From: an uncultured Alphaproteobacteria bacterium
GTDB taxonomy: Bacteria; Pseudomonadota; Alphaproteobacteria; Methylaequorales; Methylaequoraceae
Length of the DNA: 45,123 nt
Direction: 5' to 3'
Assembly (NCBI GenBank): GCA_902569095.1
Contig: CACFSX010000005.1
Location: 1-45,123 of the forward strand
Numbering within the stretch: position 1 is the stretch's first letter; the number at the start of each line of letters is the position of its first letter. The position numbers and the translations under genes were made by a program. This document shows, piece by piece, positions 27,114 to 36,785 of the stretch. The notes under the pieces were generated by a model that had not been told where the DNA came from, made no database searches, and saw only the letters and a program-made list of their open reading frames with translations.

Positions 27114-27202
27114 TGGTGCGAGCGGTGGGACTTGAACCCACAAGGGTGTTACCACCCGCAGGATTTTAAGTCCTGTCTGTTTACCAATTTCAGCACGCTC
27201 GC
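27114..27202 (-). tRNA. tRNA-Leu(UAA)
   Basis: The minus strand folds as a type II tRNA: acceptor GCGAGCG pairing with CGCTCGC, discriminator A and an encoded CCA (27114-27116). The D loop has TTGGTAAA, the anticodon stem CAGGA/TCCTG closes loop CTTAAAA (anticodon TAA), the variable arm is long (CGGGTGGTAACACCCTTG) and the T arm is GTGGG-TTCAAGT-CCCAC. The isolated gene reads the same way as the dsbA-like gene. Confidence 0.96.
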
Positions 27203-27537
27203 AAATTCAAATTTCTTAAGACAAAGGACAAAGTGCAATTTTTGTAATTTCTTAACACTTTAATAGTCATGTTCAAAAAATTATTTTTCACCATCAATTT
27301 CATTAATATTGATTCCTTTATACCATAATGAATCTTGAATTAAACAATAAACATTGTTCATTTTAATAAATTATTAAAAACACAAAGAAACTTATCTTTA
27401 TTTATTTTATCAGTTATCACGATTCAGGCCCTTAACTTTAGACAATAGATAACTGTAACAGATTAATTATCAGGAATTATTTATTTAAGGAGTGTAAAAA
27501 GAATAATAAAAATAATATTTTTTAGATTGTTTTTATG
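27203..27537. other. 335-bp non-coding gap with an inverted repeat
   Basis: Largest gap in the window. It holds no supported gene: the longest tidy ORF is 26 codons (27281-27361, minus), without family resemblance. It must contain the tRNA-Leu promoter and the 3' end of the mini-PopZ transcript. The CAGTTATC/GATAACTG inverted repeat lies inside. The + strand has an AAGGAG at 27488-27493, but the GTG after it meets a stop at once. Confidence 0.6.
27411..27455. repeat. 8-bp perfect inverted repeat
   Basis: CAGTTATC (27411-27418) and GATAACTG (27448-27455) are separated by 29 bases that contain the only GC-richer stretch of the gap (AGGCCC). It could be a stem of a small RNA, a regulator's split operator, or chance. 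Confidence 0.5.
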
Positions 27538-27735
27538 TTACTTAAATATTTTTTTAACTTCTTCTCTTATGATTTCCTTTGCAATTTTTTCTGCATTATC
27601 TTCAATCCAACTGTTTAAACCCTCAACTGCTTCATTTGTATGATGAGTGTGTGAATTATTATTTGGTTTTTTTATCTTTTTTTCATTTACAATATTCCTG
27701 ACTTTATTAAGAATTTCTGTGTTATTTTTCTTCAT
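27538..27735 (-). CDS. mini-PopZ-like protein (65 aa)
   Basis: Small protein with the two ends of the PopZ (DUF2497) family and almost no middle. Residues 6-19 (TEILNKVRNIVNE) match the N-terminal PopZ helix (EEILASIRRIISE in Caulobacter). Residues 41-64 (NSWIEDNAEKIAKEIIREEV plus KKIF) match the C-terminal oligomerisation helix (EWLDQNLPRIVETKVEEEV). The linker has only about 20 residues (Asn/His-rich) instead of the long acidic proline-rich region. A strong AGGAGA lies 5 bases before the ATG, and the start overlaps the upstream coiled-coil gene by 14 bases, so it is very likely translated. PopZ forms polar condensates; whether this form does is inference. Confidence 0.65.
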   Translation of the reverse strand: MKKNNTEILNKVRNIVNEKKIKKPNNNSHTHHTNEAVEGLNSWIEDNAEKIAKEIIREEVKKIFK

Positions 27736-28171
27736 ATATTTCTCCTGTTTTGATTTTTCTATCTACCGCTAATATCAATTTATCAATGTTTGTTTTTGAT
27801 TGTATAGGATTTTGGTAATCAATTTTCTTTTTAATTTCTTTTTTTAAATCATTGTACACAATTTTTTTTTGAAGTTCATTTATTTCTAACATATTTTCGC
27901 CCATTTCATTGCTTAAATTTGAAGCTACTAATTCAGTTTTTTTAATGTAGATCTTAACATCTATTAATTCCTGACGATAGAGATCTTTGAGTGCTAATAG
28001 TTTTTGCTCAGCTAACTCAAGTATTTTTTTCTTTTCGTCTTCAAATACTTCTAGATTTTGTTTATTTGAAGATAATTTGGGAGGAATTCTTGTTTTCTTC
28101 ATTGCTAACAGAAAAATCAAAAAAACAAATGCAAATGCGTAAGGTATTATTTCATTAGGAATAACAGACAT
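27722..28171 (-). CDS. membrane-anchored coiled-coil protein, unknown function
   Basis: 149 aa, not recognised. A single N-terminal membrane helix (about residues 8-24, IPYAFAFVFLIFLLA) is followed by basic residues (KKTR), so the long C-terminal part should be cytoplasmic. Residues 40-125 are highly charged and helical with heptad-like Leu/Ile spacing, suggesting a coiled coil; residues 126-149 are less regular. It is the first gene of a two-gene leftward unit with mini-PopZ and is divergent from the second PopZ-like gene. Its position suggests a membrane partner for the PopZ-type proteins, but nothing in the sequence proves it. Confidence 0.65.
   Translation of the reverse strand: MSVIPNEIIPYAFAFVFLIFLLAMKKTRIPPKLSSNKQNLEVFEDEKKKILELAEQKLLALKDLYRQELIDVKIYIKKTELVASNLSNEMGENMLEINELQKKIVYNDLKKEIKKKIDYQNPIQSKTNIDKLILAVDRKIKTGEIYEEK
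27741..27746 (-). promoter_or_regulatory. strong Shine-Dalgarno of mini-PopZ
   Basis: Minus strand AGGAGA, 5 bases from the ATG at 27735 and inside the end of the coiled-coil gene. Good SD sequences are not the rule in this window, so it supports real translation of the 65-aa ORF. Confidence 0.8.
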
Positions 28172-28245
28172 TGTTTATAGTATATCAAAATATTTGTTAA
28201 ATATAGCTGTTACCAATATTTTTGCTAATCAATTTTTTTTACTTT

Positions 28246-28273
28246 TTGACTTAAAAAATTTATATTTTAGAGT
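28246..28273 (+). promoter_or_regulatory. putative sigma70 promoter of the PopZ-like gene
   Basis: TTGACT (28246-28251), a 16-base AT-rich spacer and TAGAGT (28268-28273). Transcription would begin near 28280, only about 8 bases before the ATG at 28288, giving an almost leaderless mRNA. Confidence 0.45.
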
Positions 28274-28287
28274 AGAAAATACAAAAT

Positions 28288-28707
28288 ATGAGAAAAAATA
28301 AATCAGTTGATGAGCTTCTTAGTTCAATAGTAAGTTTAATAAATGAAGCAAAAAATGAGTACGAATTTGTTAAAAATAAAGATTTACCCAAAAAAATCTT
28401 TCCCGAAATAGAAAAAACTCAAACAAAAGAAAAAACAATAATTGATAATGAATCAAATATTATTTCCCAACCAGAAATAAATTCATTTGAGAACGAAAAA
28501 GACAGTTTTAATAATTGGAAAGATATTAATTTTAAAAAAACAATCAAAAAATATAATTTAAAAGATTTTCAAAATAATTTATCTTACCCTAGTAATAAAA
28601 AAATAGAAGTTGAGTTTAATATGCTTTTAGATTCTTGGTTAAAGAAGAATTTAAATAAATTGATTGAACTAGAAATATCAAACTACATTAAAAACAAGCA
28701 AAGCTAA
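28288..28707 (+). CDS. PopZ-like (DUF2497) polar-organising protein
   Basis: 139 aa with the PopZ plan. The N-terminal helix KSVDELLSSIVSLINEAKNE corresponds to the PopZ helix that binds client proteins. A disordered acidic/lysine/asparagine-rich middle (about 25-100) replaces the proline-rich linker. The C-terminal helices from residue 105 (EVEFNMLLDSWLKKNLNKLI) match the L-x3-L-x2-W-L-x2-N-L core used for oligomerisation. In Caulobacter PopZ gathers ParB and cell-cycle kinases at the poles; that role is inferred here. It ends 4 bases into the convergent cinA-like gene. Confidence 0.75.
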   Translation: MRKNKSVDELLSSIVSLINEAKNEYEFVKNKDLPKKIFPEIEKTQTKEKTIIDNESNIISQPEINSFENEKDSFNNWKDINFKKTIKKYNLKDFQNNLSYPSNKKIEVEFNMLLDSWLKKNLNKLIELEISNYIKNKQS

Positions 28708-29450
28708 AAAATTTCGGGGTTTCCATTAATAGAATTTATGTAATTGAAAATTTCATCACAAGCATTTGTTACTTGTAAATCATCATCTCCTTTGATAACA
28801 AGGGAAACTCCGAATGCATTTTTTTTGAAATAAGGATAACTTCCAATTTCTAGTGAACTAAATTTTTTTTGTATTTTCTCAATATATTCACCGATAATTC
28901 CCTCTGATAGTTTTGTTGAGACAGTTTTTTTATAATATCTTAAGCCTTCATCAAATGATCTTACTTTTTCTTTAAACATAACTTGCATAATTTTTGGTAC
29001 TCCTGGAAATACAAAAATATTTTCTATTTCAAATCCTGGGGCAACACTCACTGGATTATCAATTAAAATTGAATTTTCTGGCATATAAGCCATTTTCAAT
29101 CTAGCCTTTGTCAACACATCATCAGCATAATGTTTTTCAAGACGCTTTTTTGCTTCAGTATTCAAAATCAATTTTTTACCCAGAGCACTAGCAACAGAGT
29201 CTGAAGTGATGTCATCGTGAGTTGGACCTATTCCACCTGAAGTAAAAACATAATTATATTTTTTTCTAAAGACGTTTAATTTTTCAATTATTCTCGATTT
29301 ATCATCTTTTATTATAGCTATTTCCTCGCACGATATTCCGATACTAAACAGTTCTTTACACATAAAATTTGAATTTTTTTCAAGAGTTTTACCTGACAAA
29401 ATCTCATTGCCTATTATTATTATTCCTGATGATTTTCTTTGTTTTTTCAT
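28704..29450 (-). CDS. CinA-like / MoaB-fold domain protein
   Basis: 248-aa protein of the COG1058 type: the CinA N-terminal molybdopterin-binding-like fold without the C-terminal PncC deamidase domain. IIIIGNEILSGKTLEKNS is the family start, FTSGGIGPTHDDIT is the conserved phosphate/nucleotide-binding loop, and PGFEIENIFVFPGVPKIM follows. Some members hydrolyse ADP-ribose or related nucleotides, and their exact role in alphaproteobacteria is unsettled. MogA/MoaB is less likely because of the FPGVP segment and length. It is divergent from map (48-base gap). Confidence 0.85.
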   Translation of the reverse strand: MKKQRKSSGIIIIGNEILSGKTLEKNSNFMCKELFSIGISCEEIAIIKDDKSRIIEKLNVFRKKYNYVFTSGGIGPTHDDITSDSVASALGKKLILNTEAKKRLEKHYADDVLTKARLKMAYMPENSILIDNPVSVAPGFEIENIFVFPGVPKIMQVMFKEKVRSFDEGLRYYKKTVSTKLSEGIIGEYIEKIQKKFSSLEIGSYPYFKKNAFGVSLVIKGDDDLQVTNACDEIFNYINSINGNPEIF

Positions 29451-29498
29451 AAAATATTTCTGTAAGTTTGTGATTTTTTATTATAAATTGTTCTTTTA

Positions 29499-30302
29499 AT
29501 GAATAACAATATTAAATTACATACAAATGAAGAGTTCGAGTTTATGCGAGAGGCTGGACAACTTGCAGCGGAATGTCTTGACTACATAACGGATTTTATT
29601 GAACCTGGTGTTTCTACTTCCAAACTTAACGAGATTTGTCATGAATTTCAAATCAGTAGAGGGGCCACCCCGGCTCCATTAAATTACAAAGGATTTCCCA
29701 AATCTATTTGTACGTCTGTGAACCACGTGGTTTGTCACGGAATTCCTGGAGATAAAATTTTACAAGACGGGGATATTATAAATATTGATGTTACACCGGT
29801 TTTAAATGGTTGGCATGGTGACACAAGTAGGATGTTTTATGTTGGCAAAGTAAAATTAAAAGCCATAAAACTTGTTGAAACTACATATGAAGCAATGATG
29901 AAGGGAATTGAGAAAATTAAACCTGGCAACACAATTGGAGATATTGGAAATGCAATACAGATATTTGCCGAAAAAAAAAATTATTCAATTGTAAGAGATT
30001 TTTGTGGTCATGGCTTAGGTCAAGTTTTTCATGATCACCCAAGTGTACTTCATTTTGGAAAACCTGGCGAAGGAGAATTACTGCGAGAAGGAATGTTTTT
30101 TACTGTGGAGCCAATGATAAATATTGGAGATTATAGAGTGAAAGTACTTTCAGATGGATGGACAGCAGTCACATCTGATAAGTCGCTATCTGCCCAATTT
30201 GAGCACACAGTAGGAGTAACTAAAACTGGGTATGAAATATTTACCCTTTCAAAAAAAAACTATACATTTCCTCCATATAAAAAAAATGATTCCAAGATAT
30301 AA
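29499..30302 (+). CDS. map: methionine aminopeptidase, type I
   Basis: Removes the initiator methionine from new proteins. M24 fold with all metal ligands: DVTPVLNGWHGDTSR (two Asp), GHGLGQVFHDHPSV (His), FTVEPMINIG (Glu) and AQFEHTVGV (Glu). The substrate loop is VVCHGIPGDK. 267 aa and no N-terminal extension. Its last 17 bases overlap purB, so map leads the purine operon transcript. Confidence 0.96.
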   Translation: MNNNIKLHTNEEFEFMREAGQLAAECLDYITDFIEPGVSTSKLNEICHEFQISRGATPAPLNYKGFPKSICTSVNHVVCHGIPGDKILQDGDIINIDVTPVLNGWHGDTSRMFYVGKVKLKAIKLVETTYEAMMKGIEKIKPGNTIGDIGNAIQIFAEKKNYSIVRDFCGHGLGQVFHDHPSVLHFGKPGEGELLREGMFFTVEPMINIGDYRVKVLSDGWTAVTSDKSLSAQFEHTVGVTKTGYEIFTLSKKNYTFPPYKKNDSKI

Positions 30303-31578
30303 AAGAAAAGAAATTTCAGAAATTTGGGAGCCCAAAAATAAATTCAATATTTGGCTACAAATCGAACTACTTATTTGTGAGGCCCTGTATCATAAGGGTG
30401 TTATCCCTAAGAATTCTTTTAGAAATATTAAAGAAAAAGCACGTTTTGATATAGATAGAATTGAAACTATAGAAAAAGAAGTAAAACATGATGTAATAGC
30501 TTTCTTAACAAATATTGGAGAAAATATTGGGCCTGACTCAAGGTTTGTTCACATGGGTGTTACATCTTCTGACATTATAGATACGGCTTTTTCATTTCAA
30601 TTAAAACAGTCATGTTTAATCTTAAAAAAAGAGTTAAAAAAATTATTAAATAACCTTAAAATTAAATCATTAAATTATAAAAATGATGCATGCATAGGCA
30701 GAAGCCACGGTATTTTTGCAGAACCAACAACTTTTGGACTAAAAATGTTAGGTAAGTATTGCGAATTTGAAAGACATTATAAAAGGCTTTGTGATGCTGA
30801 ACAACAAATTTCAGTTTGCAGTATTTCAGGTGCAGTTGGGACTTATGCTAATATTGATCCATCCGTTGAGGGTTTTGTAGCAAAAAAGCTCAAACTTAAG
30901 ACCGAGGACGTTTCAACGCAGGTAATACCGAGGGATAGACACGCATTCTTTTTTACAACTTTAGCAATGATCGCATCTTCAATTGAAAATTTAGCAATTG
31001 AAATTAGACATCTTCATAGAAGTGAAGTAAGGGAAGTTGAAGAATTTTTTTCTAAAGATCAAAAAGGATCCTCTGCAATGCCCCATAAAAAAAATCCAGT
31101 TTTAAGTGAAAATCTTACTGGTATTGCTCGCGTTATTAGGTCAAGTTGTATTCCTTTTATGGAGAATATCTCGCTTTGGCATGAAAGAGATATCTCTCAT
31201 TCATCAGTTGAAAGAACATTAGGACCAGACTCAATTACATTGTGTGATTTTGCGCTAAGCAGAATGAATGATATTGTTGAAAATTTAGTTGTTGACACAA
31301 CAATGATGATTAAAAATATTGAAAAAACTAATGGACTTTATAATTCACAAAGAGTTATGCTTAAATTAATTGAGAAAAATATTTCGAGGGAAGCAGCTTA
31401 TAAAACTGTTCAAAAAATAGCTCTAAAAGCATGGAAAGAGAATCAAAGTTTTAAAAAATTATTAGAAAAAAATAAAGAAGTTAAATCTTTTTTAAATGCG
31501 AAAGAAATTAACGACTTATTCGATTTAAAATATTTTTTAAAAAATATAAATAAAATTTACAAAAAAATTTTTGGATGA
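30286..31578 (+). CDS. purB: adenylosuccinate lyase
   Basis: Removes fumarate from SAICAR and adenylosuccinate in purine synthesis. The start [20 protein letters not shown] (ATG 30286) matches the family, so the 18 codons upstream in frame are not used. Signatures: [23 protein letters not shown] (catalytic His), and the mobile loop [16 protein letters not shown]. 430 aa. It overlaps map by 17 bases and purC by 4. Confidence 0.96.
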   Translation: MIPRYKRKEISEIWEPKNKFNIWLQIELLICEALYHKGVIPKNSFRNIKEKARFDIDRIETIEKEVKHDVIAFLTNIGENIGPDSRFVHMGVTSSDIIDTAFSFQLKQSCLILKKELKKLLNNLKIKSLNYKNDACIGRSHGIFAEPTTFGLKMLGKYCEFERHYKRLCDAEQQISVCSISGAVGTYANIDPSVEGFVAKKLKLKTEDVSTQVIPRDRHAFFFTTLAMIASSIENLAIEIRHLHRSEVREVEEFFSKDQKGSSAMPHKKNPVLSENLTGIARVIRSSCIPFMENISLWHERDISHSSVERTLGPDSITLCDFALSRMNDIVENLVVDTTMMIKNIEKTNGLYNSQRVMLKLIEKNISREAAYKTVQKIALKAWKENQSFKKLLEKNKEVKSFLNAKEINDLFDLKYFLKNINKIYKKIFG

Positions 31579-32333
31579 AAAATAGAAAAAAAATATACGA
31601 AGGTAAAGCTAAAATTCTCTATCAAGGTCCTGAAGCTAATACATTGATTCAATATTTTAAAGACGACGCTACAGCCTTCAACAATAAGAAAAAAGACCAA
31701 ATACCTGGCAAGGGTGTGTTAAATAATTTCATTTCAGAGTTGATAATGACAAGACTTAAAGATGTAAATATTTCAACGCACTTTATAAAAAGAATCAATA
31801 TGAGAGAGCAACTTATAAGAAAACTTGATATAATCCCAATAGAAGTAGTTGTTAGGAACATTGCTACGGGGTCATTAGTACAAAGACTAGGTATAAAAGA
31901 AGGAAAAGTTTTAAATAGACCTATAATTGAGTTTTACTTAAAGAATGATAAATTAAATGATCCAATTGTAACTGATGAACATATAATAGTCTTTGAATGG
32001 GCTACACCAAACGAACTCGAGGAAATTATTTCTTTAAGTTCGCGAATTAATGACTTTTTAACAGGTTACTTCTTTTCGCTGAATATCAGACTTGTCGACT
32101 TTAAGCTGGAATTCGGAAGACACTGGAATAGTGAAGAAGCTTCCATGATTGTTGCAGATGAAATAAGTCCAGATAATTGCAGATTGTGGGATGTAAAAAC
32201 AAATAAAAAATTAGACAAAGATAGATTTAGGCAAGATTTAGGCGAGGTAGGAACAGCATATAAAGAAGTTGCATACAGACTAGGAGTTTTATCAGAAAAT
32301 GAATTTAAAAAAGTAATTAAAAATGATTTATAG
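31575..32333 (+). CDS. purC: phosphoribosylaminoimidazole-succinocarboxamide synthase
   Basis: Ligates aspartate to CAIR, giving [19 protein letters not shown] at the N terminus, [27 protein letters not shown], the [12 protein letters not shown] motif and [13 protein letters not shown] are typical; 252 aa. The ATG overlaps the purB stop (ATGA) and the end overlaps purS by 11 bases. Confidence 0.97.
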   Translation: MKNRKKIYEGKAKILYQGPEANTLIQYFKDDATAFNNKKKDQIPGKGVLNNFISELIMTRLKDVNISTHFIKRINMREQLIRKLDIIPIEVVVRNIATGSLVQRLGIKEGKVLNRPIIEFYLKNDKLNDPIVTDEHIIVFEWATPNELEEIISLSSRINDFLTGYFFSLNIRLVDFKLEFGRHWNSEEASMIVADEISPDNCRLWDVKTNKKLDKDRFRQDLGEVGTAYKEVAYRLGVLSENEFKKVIKNDL

Positions 32334-32556
32334 AGTTTATATTAATTTTAAAAAAGGTATTCTGGACCCAGAAGCAGAGGCAATTAAAAAAACGATTGAT
32401 AATATGGGTTATAATACAGTAAAAAGAATCTCTAAAGGCAAGTTTTTCGACATTGAAATTTCTTCATCAAAAAATACACTAAAAGATTTAGAAAAAATAA
32501 GCTCAGATTTGCTATCAAACCCGATAATTGAAAATTTTAGAATTATAAAGAAATAA
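32323..32556 (+). CDS. purS: phosphoribosylformylglycinamidine synthase subunit PurS
   Basis: Small 77-aa subunit joining PurQ and PurL into the FGAM synthase complex. [20 protein letters not shown] and the beta-alpha-beta pattern with FDIEIS are family features. Located between purC and purQ, as expected for the three-component enzyme. Confidence 0.95.
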   Translation: MIYRVYINFKKGILDPEAEAIKKTIDNMGYNTVKRISKGKFFDIEISSSKNTLKDLEKISSDLLSNPIIENFRIIKK

Positions 32557-32559
32557 CTT

Positions 32560-33249
32560 GTGCCAAAAAAAGTTGTTTCGATTATTGTTTTTCCAGGTTC
32601 AAATTGTGATAGAGACCTAAATATTGCTGTTCAAAAATACATGAATGTAAACACAAAACTTGTTTGGCACGATGATCCAAGCATCCCAAATCAAGAAATG
32701 ATTTTCATTCCTGGCGGTTTTTCATTTGGAGATTATCTAAGATCTGGAGCTCTCGCGACTAAATCTCCTTCAATTAAGGAAGTTATAAGATTATCAAAAA
32801 AAGGGGTCCCTATAATAGGCATATGCAATGGATTCCAAATTTTAACAGAGTGTAAGTTACTAGATGGAGCCTTAATTGATAATCATAAACGTCTTTTTAT
32901 ATGTAAAGAAAGTTTTATTAAAATTGAAAATAAAAATACATCCTTCACTCAAAATATTAAAAAAAATGTTGTTAAATTTCCTATAGCGCATGCTCAAGGA
33001 AGGTTTTATACTTCAGAGGGCAACCTCAAAAGTCTTGAAGATAACAATCAAATTGTTTTCAAATACTCCTCTATGAATGGTAAAACTGGCAAATCTGAAA
33101 ATCCTAATGGGTCGATAAATAATATTGCAGGAATAACAAATAAAAATAAAAATATTCTTGGTTTAATGCCTCATCCGGAAAGAGCTGTTGAGTTTAAAGA
33201 AAATAACGATGGTGTTTGTTTTTTCAAAGGTTTGCAAAATTTGTTATGA
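32560..33249 (+). CDS. purQ: phosphoribosylformylglycinamidine synthase glutaminase PurQ
   Basis: Class I glutaminase delivering ammonia to Pur[11 protein letters not shown] begins the protein, [14 protein letters not shown] and the nucleophile elbow [10 protein letters not shown] carry the catalytic Cys, and [10 protein letters not shown] carries the His-x-Glu. 229 aa. The start is GTG at 32560, 3 bases after the purS stop; it gives the usual N terminus [12 protein letters not shown]. The stop overlaps the purL start (ATGA). Confidence 0.96.
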   Translation: MPKKVVSIIVFPGSNCDRDLNIAVQKYMNVNTKLVWHDDPSIPNQEMIFIPGGFSFGDYLRSGALATKSPSIKEVIRLSKKGVPIIGICNGFQILTECKLLDGALIDNHKRLFICKESFIKIENKNTSFTQNIKKNVVKFPIAHAQGRFYTSEGNLKSLEDNNQIVFKYSSMNGKTGKSENPNGSINNIAGITNKNKNILGLMPHPERAVEFKENNDGVCFFKGLQNLL

Positions 33250-35426
33250 CAAAAATTACACAAAGTTTGATTTCGGAACATGGAATATCTAATGATGAAT
33301 TTAATTTAATAAGAGAAATTCTTCAAAGAGAACCAAATCTTCTTGAATTAGGTATTTTTTCAGTGATGTGGAGTGAGCATTGTTCTTATAAGTCTACAAA
33401 AAAATGGCTAAAGACCCTCCCTACTAAAGGAGAAAAGGTAATTTGTGGTCCTGGAGAAAATGCCGGAATTATAGATGTTGGTGATGACGATGCCATTGTA
33501 TTTAAGATGGAAAGTCATAATCATCCATCTTTTATTGAGCCATATCAAGGAGCAGCAACAGGTGTTGGTGGTATTATGAGAGACATTTTTACAATGGGTG
33601 CAAGACCAATTGCAAATTTAAATTCTTTAAGATTTGGCTCACCAAAACATCCAAAAACAAGAAACCTTTTATCAGGTGTGGTTAAAGGAATTGGAGATTA
33701 TGGTAATTGCGTTGGAATTCCAACTGTTGGAGGAGAGTGCAACTTCCATGAATCATACAATAATAATATTTTAGTCAATGCAATGTGTATTGGATTAGTT
33801 AAAAAAAATAAAATATTTTACTCTATTGCTAAAGGTATCGGCAATCCTCTCATATATGTGGGTGCAAAAACTGGAAGAGATGGAATACACGGAGCAACAA
33901 TGGCATCAGCACAGTTTGATGACGATTCAGAAGAAAGTCGCCCACAGGTTCAAGTTGGAGATCCCTTTATGGAAAAACTTCTTTTAGAGTCTTGTCAAGA
34001 ACTAATGAAACAAGATGCAATTATAGCAATTCAGGACATGGGAGCTGCAGGTTTAACTTCATCATCATTTGAAATGGCTTCAAAGGGATCATGTGGAGTT
34101 AAATTGTTTTTAGACAAGGTGCCTTGTAGAGAAGAAAAGATGACACCATACGAAATGATGTTGTCTGAAACTCAAGAAAGAATGCTAATGGTTGTTAAAC
34201 CATCAAAAAAAAAGAATACTTTAAGAATTTTTAAAAAATGGGGATTAGAGGCTGCTGAAATTGGAGTGATTACTCAAACTGGTAATATGGAAATATTTTT
34301 TAATAATAGTTTAGTTGGAAAATTACCTATTAAGCCCTTAGCAGATGCATCACCTGAGTACGATCGACCTTCCAAAAAACCAAGAAAAAAATTTAAAAAA
34401 GAGAATCATAAAAGTGTCTCAATCAAGTCTGCATTATTAAAAATAATATCGAGTCCAAACCATTCATCAAAAAGTTGGATCTATAATCAATACGATCGGT
34501 CTGTAATGTGTGATACATATTTTTCATCTGAACAAAGTGATTCAGCAGTTATTAGAATTCATAATTCTAATAAAGCTATTGCTGTTACATGTGATTGTAA
34601 TCCAATATATTGTAATTCTGAACCAATGTTAGGTGCTCAAATTGGGGTTGCAGAGTCATGGAGAAATCTTATCGCGTCAGGAGCAGATCCTATTGCAATT
34701 ACTGATAATTTGAATTTTGGAAATCCCGAGAAAGAAGAAATCATGTATCAAATCAAAGAAGCTATAAAAGGGATAAAAATAGCTTGTGAGTCACTAAACT
34801 ATCCTGTTGTTTCAGGAAATGTATCGTTATATAATGAGACTAAGAACAAATCAATATTTCCAACTCCAGTTATAGGTGGAGTTGGCCTTATTAAAAATAT
34901 TTCTCAATCAAAAGGATTAAAAATGAAAGATGGAGATAATATTTTTATTGTAGGAAATTCATTTGGACATTTAGAATTATCTGAGTTTAACAGAATTTGC
35001 AACAAAAATCATGGACGTCCGCCTCCTCTTGATTTAAATGAAGAAAAGAAAAATGGGGCCTTTGTCAGAAAATTTATAAAAAACCATAACTCCATAGTGA
35101 CCGGATGTCACGACATTTCAGAGGGTGGAATTATTGTAGCACTTGCTGAACTTTCTATAAGAAATGCAAAAGGATTAAAAATTAAAATACCTTCAGATGT
35201 AAAAAATTCAATAAAATGGTTGTTCGGTGAAGATCAATCAAGATATTTACTAATTGTCAATAACGAAAACATCATCAAAGAGGTAGCAAGAAAAGAAAGA
35301 ATAAATCTTCAAAAAATTGCGAAAGTTGACGGTGACAAATTTTGTGTTATAAAAAAATTTGAAATTTCGGTAAAAAAGCTTATAAAATATAATAATAAAT
35401 GGTTTGACAATTTTATTGAAAAATGA
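33246..35426 (+). CDS. purL: phosphoribosylformylglycinamidine synthase subunit PurL
   Basis: Synthetase subunit producing FGAM with ATP. It is the 726-aa small form that needs PurS and Pur[61 protein letters not shown] and [14 protein letters not shown] are diagnostic. The ATG at 33246 is used; the upstream in-frame ATG at 33216 lies inside purQ. It overlaps bolA by 4 bases. Confidence 0.97.
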   Translation: MTKITQSLISEHGISNDEFNLIREILQREPNLLELGIFSVMWSEHCSYKSTKKWLKTLPTKGEKVICGPGENAGIIDVGDDDAIVFKMESHNHPSFIEPYQGAATGVGGIMRDIFTMGARPIANLNSLRFGSPKHPKTRNLLSGVVKGIGDYGNCVGIPTVGGECNFHESYNNNILVNAMCIGLVKKNKIFYSIAKGIGNPLIYVGAKTGRDGIHGATMASAQFDDDSEESRPQVQVGDPFMEKLLLESCQELMKQDAIIAIQDMGAAGLTSSSFEMASKGSCGVKLFLDKVPCREEKMTPYEMMLSETQERMLMVVKPSKKKNTLRIFKKWGLEAAEIGVITQTGNMEIFFNNSLVGKLPIKPLADASPEYDRPSKKPRKKFKKENHKSVSIKSALLKIISSPNHSSKSWIYNQYDRSVMCDTYFSSEQSDSAVIRIHNSNKAIAVTCDCNPIYCNSEPMLGAQIGVAESWRNLIASGADPIAITDNLNFGNPEKEEIMYQIKEAIKGIKIACESLNYPVVSGNVSLYNETKNKSIFPTPVIGGVGLIKNISQSKGLKMKDGDNIFIVGNSFGHLELSEFNRICNKNHGRPPPLDLNEEKKNGAFVRKFIKNHNSIVTGCHDISEGGIIVALAELSIRNAKGLKIKIPSDVKNSIKWLFGEDQSRYLLIVNNENIIKEVARKERINLQKIAKVDGDKFCVIKKFEISVKKLIKYNNKWFDNFIEK

Positions 35427-35653
35427 CTTTAAGTGCAGAAGATATAACTAAACTCATTAAGAAAAAAATACCAGATGCCATTATTGAAATTAACGATATA
35501 AGAGGTGATAATAACCATTACCATGCTAAAATTATTTCTCAAAAATTCAAAGGTTTATCAAAACTTAAACAGCACAAAATGGTTTACGAAGCTATAGGTT
35601 CGCACATGGGTACAACACTTCATGCGCTTATGCTAACTACCTCTGAAAATTAA
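35423..35653 (+). CDS. BolA/IbaG-family protein
   Basis: 76-aa BolA fold with [28 protein letters not shown] and [24 protein letters not shown]. The conserved HYHAKI histidine region and a partner monothiol glutaredoxin 12 bases downstream point to the BolA-Grx [2Fe-2S] complex used in iron-sulfur trafficking. The pair at the end of the purine operon is a long-standing alphaproteobacterial arrangement; purL itself is not an Fe-S enzyme. Confidence 0.92.
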   Translation: MTLSAEDITKLIKKKIPDAIIEINDIRGDNNHYHAKIISQKFKGLSKLKQHKMVYEAIGSHMGTTLHALMLTTSEN

Positions 35654-35665
35654 ATAGGAAAAATT

Positions 35666-36001
35666 ATGACAAATATTGATAAAAAAATTGATACTATGAT
35701 TGAAAGTAATGATGTGGTTTTATTCATGAAAGGAACTCCAGATTTTCCGCAGTGCGGTTTCTCAGCAAACGTGGTAGGAATATTAAATCACCTTGGAATT
35801 AATTATCAAAGTTATAACGTCTTAGAAGATTTAGAGCTCCGAGAAGGAATCAAAATTTATTCCGAATGGCCAACAATACCTCAAATTTATATTAAAAAAG
35901 AATTTATTGGTGGTTTTGATATTCTAAAGGATATGTTTGAAAATGGGGAGATAGAGGATCTGTTGAACAAGAAAAAGGTTAAATTTAAAATTAAATCTTA
36001 A
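35666..36001 (+). CDS. grxD: monothiol glutaredoxin, Grx4 type
   Basis: 111-aa CGFS glutaredoxin that binds a bridging [2Fe-2S] with glutathione and Bol[19 protein letters not shown] contains C30, and [19 protein letters not shown] is the cis-Pro/glutathione region. An AGGAAA lies 6 bases before the ATG. The end overlaps the convergent glycosyltransferase by 11 bases. Confidence 0.96.
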   Translation: MTNIDKKIDTMIESNDVVLFMKGTPDFPQCGFSANVVGILNHLGINYQSYNVLEDLELREGIKIYSEWPTIPQIYIKKEFIGGFDILKDMFENGEIEDLLNKKKVKFKIKS

Positions 36002-36746
36002 GTTTATCTTCTCTAGATTTTACAGCTGAAACATATGGATAAATTGCGCATAAAATACCAATTATTAAACCCAATCCACCAGACTTAAATCCACTTCTTG
36101 CTACAAACGATTTAATAAACCTTGAAAAAATTTTTCTAATTGAAGTGAGTTCATTTAAACTTTTACCTCTCTTTCTCAGATCGCATGCGTATAGAGAAGT
36201 ATTTCTATTAAACTTTGATAACAATTCAGATATATCTTTAGATAAATGATGATTCAAAGAGTTAGAAAGAGTCTCTCCCTTTTTACCTTTAATTTGATAC
36301 TGAGGATGTACACTTCCGTCAATCCAATTTTTTGTACCTTTCTTAAATAAACAAAACTTGCCATCAGGTGCAAGACAAGCCATCCAACCATTTGTAATTT
36401 TTTTATTACCTATGAAGTTTGTCAAAGGAACATAATAAAAATCAAAATTGTTGAATGTTAATTTTTGAACTATTTCTTTTTCTAATGGCTTTGTTACCAA
36501 CTCGTCGGCATCAATTTCTAGAATCCATTCTGATCTGCATTTACTAATACCAAAGTTCCTTCTTTTACCCTCTGATTTCCATGAACCCTCGTAAATTTTT
36601 TTTGTATATCTAGCACATATCTTCTTTGTTTTATCGATAGATCTGTCCAATATTACAACAATTTCATCTGCAAAATTTAAGGATTTAAGAGTGAATTCAA
36701 TTTTTTTTTCCTCATTTCTGGCAATAATAAGTGCACTTAGTGTCAT
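35991..36746 (-). CDS. family 2 glycosyltransferase (WaaE/KdtX-like)
   Basis: 251-aa GT-A glycosyltransferase. The start is [20 protein letters not shown], the first metal/nucleotide region is [11 protein letters not shown], and [12 protein letters not shown] carries the DxD motif; a C-terminal hydrophobic stretch (about 222-242) can hold it at the membrane. The pattern is that of LPS core beta-1,4-glucosyltransferases (WaaE), which act on the cytoplasmic side. The acceptor cannot be fixed, and no other LPS gene is nearby. Confidence 0.82.
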   Translation of the reverse strand: MTLSALIIARNEEKKIEFTLKSLNFADEIVVILDRSIDKTKKICARYTKKIYEGSWKSEGKRRNFGISKCRSEWILEIDADELVTKPLEKEIVQKLTFNNFDFYYVPLTNFIGNKKITNGWMACLAPDGKFCLFKKGTKNWIDGSVHPQYQIKGKKGETLSNSLNHHLSKDISELLSKFNRNTSLYACDLRKRGKSLNELTSIRKIFSRFIKSFVARSGFKSGGLGLIIGILCAIYPYVSAVKSREDKLKI

Positions 36747-36785
36747 TTAAAGAATCTTAGTTTGGAATTTAAATTTTTCTGTAAA

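Noticed and set aside
27281-27361. 26-codon minus-strand ORF with ATG in the large gap (begins MNNVYCLIQD)
   Set aside because: No SD, no family resemblance and within chance length for AT-rich sequence; kept only as part of the gap description.
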